A DNA stretch of 36,677 bases, from contig NZ_FRFF01000101.1 of assembly GCF_900143625.1 (NCBI RefSeq), positions 1 to 36,677 of the forward strand, in the 5' to 3' direction. Made by a program: the position numbers and the translations under genes. The stretch comes from Nocardiopsis sp. JB363 (GTDB lineage Bacteria; Actinomycetota; Actinomycetes; Streptosporangiales; Streptosporangiaceae). Below, piece by piece: positions 30,482-36,677 of this stretch (the stretch's first letter is position 1; each line of letters opens with the position of its first letter). The notes beneath the pieces were generated by a model, which was given only the letters and a program-made list of their open reading frames with translations, was not told where the DNA came from and did no database searches.

Positions 30482-31321
30482 TCACATCGGCAGCCAGTCG
30501 AACCGGCCGATCAGGTACACCGCCCCCACGAACGCCACGATGTCGATCACCGTGTGCGCCACCACCAGCGGCATCACCCGTCCGTAGCGCAGGTAGAACC
30601 ACCCGAACACCAGCCCCATCACCAGGTTCCCGAAGAACATGCCCACCCCCTGGTAGAGGTGGTAGAACGCCCGCAGCACCGAGCTCGCCAGCACCGCCTT
30701 CCACGGCGACCAACCCAGCTGACCGAGCCGGTGCAGCAGGTACCCGACCACGATCACCTCCTCCAGGACCCCGTTCTTCAGGGCCTGCAGGACCAGCACG
30801 GGCATCTCCCACCAGTGACCCTCCAGGGTGCTGGGCACGATGGTGCGGGTCAGCCCCAGCTGCCACGACACCAGGTACACCACCAGGCCGCCGGCGCCGA
30901 TCGCCCCCGCGAGCAGCAGTCCGCTCCAGGTGTCGAACCAGGGCCGCTGTCGGTCGAAGCCCACGGTGCGCGCCGACTCACCGGTGCGGTGCAGCAGGTA
31001 CACCACCAACGCGACCGGGGCCAGCGCGAAGACCACCGCGTACAGCTGGAGCGACAGGTCCAGCCAGGGCCGGTTCTCCGCGCGCGAGCGGATCAGGTTC
31101 GCGGTCTGGTCGGCCATCGACTCGGGCGCGGTGAGCACACCGAGGAAGGTGATGGTCGCCGAGATCGCGGCAGCGCCCAGGGACAGGGCGAGCACGCACA
31201 GGATCTCCCAGCGCAGCAGGGAGCGGTCGGGCAGCAGATTCGGGACCGTGGTCTCGGCCGTTGCGGGGGCGGCCGGAGAAGGGGTGGGTTCGCTCGGGTC
31301 CTGGCGGGTTCTGTCGGTCAC
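30482..31321 (-). CDS. CPBP-family intramembrane metalloprotease (CAAX protease-like)
   Basis: A 279-residue protein with about eight membrane helices. The CPBP (Abi) motifs are seen: motif 1 LEEVIVVGYLL (Glu-Glu, but without the usual Arg of EExxxR), motif 2 RAFYHLYQG (F-x-x-x-H-like) and motif 3 VVAHTVIDIVAF (His). Such proteins process prenylated or bacteriocin-like peptides, or give self-immunity; the substrate is unknown. The GTG at 31321 was chosen because homology begins there and because a -10 box (TACATT) ends 6 nt upstream, as for leaderless transcripts. The longer open frame to 31477 reads as non-coding. Confidence 0.83.
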   Translation of the reverse strand: MTDRTRQDPSEPTPSPAAPATAETTVPNLLPDRSLLRWEILCVLALSLGAAAISATITFLGVLTAPESMADQTANLIRSRAENRPWLDLSLQLYAVVFALAPVALVVYLLHRTGESARTVGFDRQRPWFDTWSGLLLAGAIGAGGLVVYLVSWQLGLTRTIVPSTLEGHWWEMPVLVLQALKNGVLEEVIVVGYLLHRLGQLGWSPWKAVLASSVLRAFYHLYQGVGMFFGNLVMGLVFGWFYLRYGRVMPLVVAHTVIDIVAFVGAVYLIGRFDWLPM

Positions 31322-31327
31322 GAGTCG

Positions 31328-31333
31328 AATGTA
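31328..31333 (-). promoter_or_regulatory. -10 element for a leaderless CPBP transcript
   Basis: TACATT on the minus strand, 6 nt before the GTG start, so the message would begin at or next to the start codon. No clear -35. A 13-bp palindrome GGGTCC-G-GGACCC lies at 31380-31392, about 60 bp upstream. Confidence 0.45.
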
Positions 31334-31464
31334 CCCGCGTGGGTGAGGACGCGAGGGCGCGTCGGAACGCGGTGGAAGCGGGTCCGGGACCCACACGTCC
31401 GGGATGAAGTTCCATTGAACTCGATGCCCACCCCGGCCTCCGGCACGCAGCTCGCACATGGAAA

Positions 31465-31512
31465 AGCCGTCGGCCATACGCGTGTGACACGGACCGCGTA
31501 TGGCCGACGGCT
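31465..31512 (-). terminator. Second terminator downstream of aceA
   Basis: Perfect 18-bp stem (31465-31482 with 31495-31512), 12-nt loop, followed on the minus strand by TTTTC. This is a U-tailed intrinsic terminator that backs up the hairpin at 31521-31569. Confidence 0.85.
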
Positions 31513-31520
31513 AGGGAGGA

Positions 31521-31569
31521 GAGGTCGTCCCGCCCCGCCCCAGCCACGAAAGCGGGGTGGGACGACCTC
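31521..31569 (-). terminator. First terminator downstream of aceA
   Basis: 18-bp stem with one G-T pair (31521-31538 with 31552-31569), 13-nt loop, 20 bp after the aceA stop. Confidence 0.8.
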
Positions 31570-31589
31570 TGGGGAAACGAAGACCGGAC

Positions 31590-32888
<1,299 letters not shown>

Positions 32889-33072
32889 GTTCGTTCCCGC
32901 CTTACGTGTAGTCCCCAAGGTGTTCGCTCCGGTCGAGAAGGTCCTGCCCGGGCCAGGGGGTAAGCCCTGGGCGGTAAGTTCCTCGCCGGTAACTATGATT
33001 CTTAAGCAAGATCCAAGACTTTTCCACTCGAAATCGGGTGAAGATCGTCGATTCTTTCCGTAGGATGAAGCC
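32889..33072. promoter_or_regulatory. aceA-ramB divergent control region with three GGTAA repeats
   Basis: GGTAAG at 32959-32964 and 32973-32978 and GGTAAC at 32988-32993, direct repeats 14 and 15 bp apart, about 70-105 bp before the aceA start. They are not the C. glutamicum RamB consensus but are well placed as operator half-sites. The AT-rich stretch 32990-33030 probably holds the aceA promoter. Confidence 0.45.
33038..33066 (+). promoter_or_regulatory. Candidate ramB promoter (leaderless)
   Basis: GTGAAG (33038-33043), 17-bp spacer, TAGGAT (33061-33066), ending 6 nt before the ATG at 33073. A leaderless transcript is likely, though AGGA inside the -10 could also act as a ribosome site if transcription starts further upstream. 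Confidence 0.5.
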
Positions 33073-34545
33073 ATGGCGTACTTTGGTGCTGAAGAAATAC
33101 CGTCTTTGACAGGTGACCTAGATCTCGTCACCTTTGGTCAGAGGCTCCGTCATCTCCGTCGCGCACGCGGGATGACCCTCTCCGACCTGGGAGAACGCGT
33201 CGGCCGGGCCCCCTCGCAGCTCTCGCTGCTGGAGAACGGAAAACGTGAACCCAAGCTCTCTCTTCTCACAGCCCTGGCGGCGTCCCTCGGGGTGTCCATC
33301 GAAGAACTTCTCTCCAAGCAGCCCCCGAGCCGTCGGGCGCAGCTGGAGATCTCCGTGGAGGAGGCCCAGCGCGACTCCCTCTACCAAGGCCTCAACCTCC
33401 CGCACCTGAAGGTCGGCAAGCGGGTCCCCAACGACGTCCTCGAACACATCGTCGGTCTCTACGACGAACTCAAGCGGCGTCACGCCAAGCCCACGGCCAC
33501 CCCGGAGGAGGCCCGTCGGGCCAACGCCGACCTGCGCCGGCAGATGCGCGAGCGCGGCAACTACTTCGAGAACATCGAACGCGCCGCCGCCGAGACCCTC
33601 GCCGCCGTCAACTACACCGCGGGGCCCATCTCCCAGGGGCAGATCCTCTCGATCGCCACCCACCACGGCTTCTCCCTGAAGTACGTGCAGGACCTGCCGC
33701 GCTCGGTGCGTTCCCTCACCGACCACGTCAACCGGCGCATCTACCTCAAGCGCGAGACCAGCCTGGGCATGCACAGCCCGCGCACGATCCTCCTGCAGAC
33801 CCTGGGCCACGTGATCCTCGGGCACGCCCAACCCCGCGACTTCGGCGACTTCCTGCGTCAGCGGGTGGAGGCCAACTACTTCGCCGCGGCCGTGCTCATC
33901 CCCGAGACCACCGCCGTCCCCTACCTCCAAGAGGCCAAGCAGGCCCGCGACCTGTCCGTGGAGGACCTGCGCGACGTCTACTCCGTCTCCTACGAGATGG
34001 CCGCGCACCGGTTCACCAACCTGGCCCACCGCCACCTGGACCTGGTCTGCCACTTCATCCGCAACGACGAGACCGGCATTATCTACAAGGCCTACGAGAA
34101 CGACGGGCTCATCTTCCCCACCGATGACTCCGGCGCCATCGAAGGTCAGCGCATGTGCCGCCAGTGGTCGGGACGGCAGGTCTTCCAGTCACCCGACCGG
34201 TACTCGATCTATTACCAGTACACCGACAAGCCCAACGGCACCCACTGGTGCGTAGCGCACGTCGACCCCAGCGGGGAGCGCAACTTCGCCATCACCCTGG
34301 GCGTGCCCTACAAGGAGTCGCGCTGGTTCCGCGGGCGTGAGACCACCAACCGCACCAAGTCCAACTGCCCCAGCGGAGAGTGCTGCGTGCGCCCGCCCGC
34401 CGAGCTGGCTGGCAAGTGGGAGGGCAACGTGTGGCCCTCGGCCCGAGCCCACTCCCACGTGCTGTCCGCGCTGCCCTCGGGTGCCTTCCCCGGCGTGGAC
34501 GAACACGACGTCTACACGTTCCTGGAGAAGCACAACGTCGAGTGA
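33073..34545 (+). CDS. ramB: RamB/ScfR-type acetate-metabolism regulator (XRE + IrrE-like domain)
   Basis: A 490-residue regulator. An XRE helix-turn-helix (about residues 17-72, [31 protein letters not shown] in parts) is followed by an IrrE/DUF955-like middle domain and a Cys-containing C-terminal domain ([13 protein letters not shown]). In corynebacteria RamB represses aceA/aceB and acetate-activation genes; mycobacterial RamB controls icl1. Placement divergent from aceA supports the same role. The HExxH zinc motif of IrrE peptidases is degenerate here ([10 protein letters not shown]), so the domain probably senses a ligand and does not cleave. The ATG at 33073 follows a -10-like box by 6 nt. 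Confidence 0.9.
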   Translation: MAYFGAEEIPSLTGDLDLVTFGQRLRHLRRARGMTLSDLGERVGRAPSQLSLLENGKREPKLSLLTALAASLGVSIEELLSKQPPSRRAQLEISVEEAQRDSLYQGLNLPHLKVGKRVPNDVLEHIVGLYDELKRRHAKPTATPEEARRANADLRRQMRERGNYFENIERAAAETLAAVNYTAGPISQGQILSIATHHGFSLKYVQDLPRSVRSLTDHVNRRIYLKRETSLGMHSPRTILLQTLGHVILGHAQPRDFGDFLRQRVEANYFAAAVLIPETTAVPYLQEAKQARDLSVEDLRDVYSVSYEMAAHRFTNLAHRHLDLVCHFIRNDETGIIYKAYENDGLIFPTDDSGAIEGQRMCRQWSGRQVFQSPDRYSIYYQYTDKPNGTHWCVAHVDPSGERNFAITLGVPYKESRWFRGRETTNRTKSNCPSGECCVRPPAELAGKWEGNVWPSARAHSHVLSALPSGAFPGVDEHDVYTFLEKHNVE

Positions 34546-34600
34546 CCCGCCGCCTTCGGCACGGCACCTCGCCGCGTTGGCGAGAAACCCACATAGGAAC

Positions 34601-34644
34601 CATGACGCCACGGGCCGGCGCCCACGCGCCGGCCCTTCGTCATG
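34601..34644. terminator. Bidirectional terminator between ramB and the lactate monooxygenase gene
   Basis: Outer stem CATGACG (34601-34607) with CGTCATG (34638-34644); inner stem GGGCCGGCGC (34612-34621) with GCGCCGGCCC (34626-34635), loop CCAC. In all 17 bp with one small internal loop. Confidence 0.85.
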
Positions 34645-34656
34645 TCCGGTGGAAGG

Positions 34657-35817
34657 TCAAGCCCGCAGGTCCTTGAGCGCCGCCGGGGTCAGGTCGGCCA
34701 GCGACGGGTAGCCGTCCACCGCCATGAGCAGATCGGCCTCGGCCAGCATCGACCGCAGGACGTGGACCACCCCGTCCGCTCCGCCCAATGCCAGCCCGTA
34801 CACGTACGGGCGGCCCACCGCGACCGTCGTCGCGCCCAACGCCAGGGCCTTGACCACGTCCGAACCCGACCGCACCCCCGAGTCGAAGATGATCGGCAGG
34901 TCGGTGGCGGCGGCGACATCCGGCAGGCACTCCAGCGCCGGAATACCGCCGTTGGCCTGCCTGCCCCCGTGGTTGGACACGTAGATGGCGTCCACGCCCC
35001 CGTCCGCCGCGCGCCGTGCGTCGTCGGGGTGGCAGACGCCCTTGACGATCAGCGGCAGGTCCGTCAACGAGCGCAACCACTCCAGGTCGTCCCACGTCAG
35101 CGGGTTTCCGAAGATGCCGGCCCAGTGCGCCACCACGGCGTCCGGTGCCGCGTCCTTGCCCACCCGCTCCTGGAAGACCGGGTCGGAGGTGTAGTTGGCC
35201 AGGCAGTGGCCGCGCAGCTGCGGGAAGTTCGAGGTGGACAGGTCGCGTGGACGCCAGCCGGTGATCCAGGTGTCCAGGGTGACCACGATGCCCCGGAACC
35301 CGGCCCTCTCCGCACGCTGGACCAGGCTCACCGCCAGTTCCCGGTCCGTCGGCGTGTAGAGCTGGAAGAACCCGGGAGTGTCCCCGAACCGGGCCGCCAC
35401 CTCCTCCATCGGGTCCTGGGACAGGGTGGAGGCGATCATCGGAACACCCGTCCTGGCCGCCGCCTCCGCCGTGGCCAGGTCGCCGTGCCCGTCCTGGGAG
35501 CACAGGCCCACCACACCCACCGGGGCCATCATCACGGGGGAGGGGAGTTCGATTCCGCACAGGTCCACCGAGGTGTCCCGTTCGGCGGCTCCCACGAACA
35601 TGCGCGGGTACAGGCCCCAGTGCTCGAAGGCGGTGGCGTTGGCGTCCTGGGTGCGCTCGTCGCCCGCGCCGCCCGCGACGTAGGACCACACCGACGGCGG
35701 CAACGCCTCCTTCGCCCTGCGTTCCAGCTCGGCGGAGGTCATGGGGTATTTCGGCAGCACCCCGGTCAGGCCGTTGAGGTAGATCTCCAGCTGGTAGTCG
35801 CCGTAACGCGGTGCCAT
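34657..35817 (-). CDS. Lactate 2-monooxygenase (FMN-dependent)
   Basis: A 386-residue FMN alpha-hydroxy-acid oxidase-fold enzyme. It follows Mycobacterium smegmatis lactate monooxygenase (about 392 residues) closely along its length, e.g. YGDYQLEIYLNGLTGV, SYVAGGAGDERTQ, APVGVVGLCSQDGHGD, LDTWITGWRPRDLSTSNFP and the family-specific LANYTSDPVF region. The catalytic base is His283 in VSNHGGRQANGG. This enzyme turns L-lactate and O2 into acetate, CO2 and water, without release of pyruvate. The ATG at 35817 has GGAGG 8 nt upstream. It follows the TetR gene on the same strand, with a promoter and palindrome between them. A mandelate- or glycolate-type substrate remains possible. Confidence 0.88.
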   Translation of the reverse strand: MAPRYGDYQLEIYLNGLTGVLPKYPMTSAELERRAKEALPPSVWSYVAGGAGDERTQDANATAFEHWGLYPRMFVGAAERDTSVDLCGIELPSPVMMAPVGVVGLCSQDGHGDLATAEAAARTGVPMIASTLSQDPMEEVAARFGDTPGFFQLYTPTDRELAVSLVQRAERAGFRGIVVTLDTWITGWRPRDLSTSNFPQLRGHCLANYTSDPVFQERVGKDAAPDAVVAHWAGIFGNPLTWDDLEWLRSLTDLPLIVKGVCHPDDARRAADGGVDAIYVSNHGGRQANGGIPALECLPDVAAATDLPIIFDSGVRSGSDVVKALALGATTVAVGRPYVYGLALGGADGVVHVLRSMLAEADLLMAVDGYPSLADLTPAALKDLRA

Positions 35818-35849
35818 GGACGCCTCCGAGGGGTACGGGTGTGACCCGC

Positions 35850-35879
35850 ATCATCCAAGTTGACACAGGAGTGTGTCAA
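35850..35879 (-). promoter_or_regulatory. Promoter/operator of the lactate monooxygenase gene
   Basis: A perfect 20-bp inverted repeat TTGACACA-GGAG-TGTGTCAA (35860-35879). On the minus strand its distal arm contains a consensus -35 TTGACA (35879-35874), 18 bp from GATGAT (35855-35850). A TetR-type repressor bound here would block the -35. The palindrome also overlaps the stop codon of the tetR gene. Confidence 0.7.
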
Positions 35880-36520
35880 GAAGTCCGTCGCTCTCTCAAC
35901 ACCGGCACGAACACCCCGGCCATGTCCTCCGACAGTTCCTCCCGGGTGCGGGAGCGGTCGCTCAACACCCAGTCGATGACCAGCTCGTTGGCCGCGCCCA
36001 CCAGGGCCAGAGCCTGCTTGTCGAAGGGCCGGTCCACCGCCGTGCCCGCCCGGACCGAGCGCCGGTACTCCTGTGCGAACAGGTCCGCCATCCGATGGCG
36101 TACCCCTCGCCGGTGCGCCTCCATGGCCGGGTTCACCCCCACGCTCTCCACCGAGATCACCCGGGGTCGACGCGGGTCCTCCATGGAGAAGGAGAGGTAG
36201 GTGTCGACCGCCGCCATCACCCGCGCTTCCAGGGGACCGTCGCCGCCCCGCAGCGTTTCCGCGACCCGTTGGAACGCTTCCTCCACCAGTCCGTCGTAGA
36301 CCGCGCGCAGGGCGGCCTCCCTGTCGCTGAAGTGCTCGTAGAAGTAGCGGTTGGTCAGCGCCGCCTCTCGACAGATCCGGCCGACCGTGGCCGCACGGAA
36401 CCCTTCGGAGCCGAACACCTCCAGCCCGGCTTCCAGGAGTTGCCGCCTGCGGGTCTCCTGGCGTTCCCGGGGAGGGGTGCCCCGCCAGGAGCGCACGAGT
36501 TCGACGCGTGGTTCGCTCAT
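35876..36520 (-). CDS. TetR-family transcriptional regulator
   Basis: A 214-residue regulator with an N-terminal TetR helix-turn-helix (about residues 21-67: RQLLEAGLEVFGSEGFRAATVGRICREA in parts, LTNRYFYEHFSDREA) and a helical ligand-binding domain with YLSFSMEDPRRPRVI. It is directly upstream of the lactate monooxygenase gene on the same strand, and a palindrome lies over the -35 of that gene, so it is probably its repressor. The ATG at 36520 has only a GGGGG run next to it. A divergent gene may start at 36617. Confidence 0.88.
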   Translation of the reverse strand: MSEPRVELVRSWRGTPPRERQETRRRQLLEAGLEVFGSEGFRAATVGRICREAALTNRYFYEHFSDREAALRAVYDGLVEEAFQRVAETLRGGDGPLEARVMAAVDTYLSFSMEDPRRPRVISVESVGVNPAMEAHRRGVRHRMADLFAQEYRRSVRAGTAVDRPFDKQALALVGAANELVIDWVLSDRSRTREELSEDMAGVFVPVLRERRTS

Positions 36521-36616
36521 GCCCCCACGCTAGCCGGCCCGGGGCGGGAGGGTGGTTCTGTCGGTGGTTTCCATGAAGATGGTGCCGGAACACTGACGTC
36601 GAGGAGGAATACACCC

Positions 36617-36638
36617 TTGCGGAGGGAGTGGACTAGCG
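36617..36638 (+). CDS. Possible start of a rightward gene, cut by the contig end
   Basis: GAGGAGGA (36601-36608) followed after 8 nt by TTG CGG AGG GAG TGG ACT AGC. This is a good ribosome site with a TTG start, divergent from tetR. Only seven codons precede the adapter, so nothing can be said of the product. GTG at 36628 is an alternative start. Confidence 0.3.
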
Positions 36639-36677
36639 CTGTCTCTAATACACATCAGACGCTGCCGACGAATAGAG
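36639..36677. other. Nextera transposase adapter and index sequence (contamination)
   Basis: 36639-36657 matches the Nextera mosaic end CTGTCTCTTATACACATCT except for A at 36647 and A at 36657. 36658-36671 is the adapter continuation GACGCTGCCGACGA exactly. The last six bases ATAGAG are the beginning of the reverse complement of i5 index S502. This is untrimmed adapter, not genome. Confidence 0.95.

Overview
The window is a 36.7 kb piece of a high-GC actinobacterial chromosome. GTG and TTG starts are frequent, and the gene set is typical of the group: an actinobacterial second dihydropteroate synthase homologue, a RamB-type acetate regulator beside isocitrate lyase, dodecin, an LCP cell-wall protein and a 6C-type small RNA. 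A Nocardiopsis-like genus would fit, but that is inference. The window looks like a complete draft contig. The last 39 bases (36639-36677) are a Nextera transposase adapter running into an index, and the first 33 bases are an inverted copy of 1649-1681 inside the GH15 gene. Neither end should be read as biology.

Layout, left half. A membrane-anchored protein with an NPCBM-like C-terminal domain (35-952) converges on a GH15 glycosidase (1013-2818). A YczE membrane protein and a divergent MocR-type regulator follow, with two palindromic operator candidates between them. Next come an APH-fold kinase and a monoacylglycerol-lipase-like hydrolase. Molybdenum cofactor genes moaA and mobA flank an RNA ligase gene, rtcB. 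A TnpB-related element without a zinc ribbon (10636-12282) abuts mobA. Beyond it are a 303-residue protein and a 1190-residue HEAT-like repeat protein that share a C-terminal module.

Middle. A small Cys-rich protein lies downstream of a 6C-type sRNA with its own promoter and intrinsic terminator (17380-17526). Then follow dodecin, a LAS-metallopeptidase-like secreted protein, a His-rich-loop membrane protein (possible Ni/Co exporter), an LCP ligase, a double Lrp-type regulator, FolP2, an RraA-like protein, a FadR-type regulator and a CynX-type MFS transporter.

Right half. A DesK/DesR-like two-component system stands beside relics of an ABC ATPase gene and a VOC (glyoxalase-fold) gene, and a DUF418 membrane protein. 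Two near-identical inverted repeats (28858-28875 and 29162-29179) lie upstream of the kinase operon and of the DUF418 gene, and are candidate response-regulator sites. A CPBP membrane protease precedes isocitrate lyase and the divergent ramB. The last pair is lactate 2-monooxygenase and its TetR regulator, with a perfect palindrome across the promoter between them. Lactate monooxygenase makes acetate, which would feed the glyoxylate bypass under RamB, so 31.6-36.5 kb may be one lactate/acetate module.
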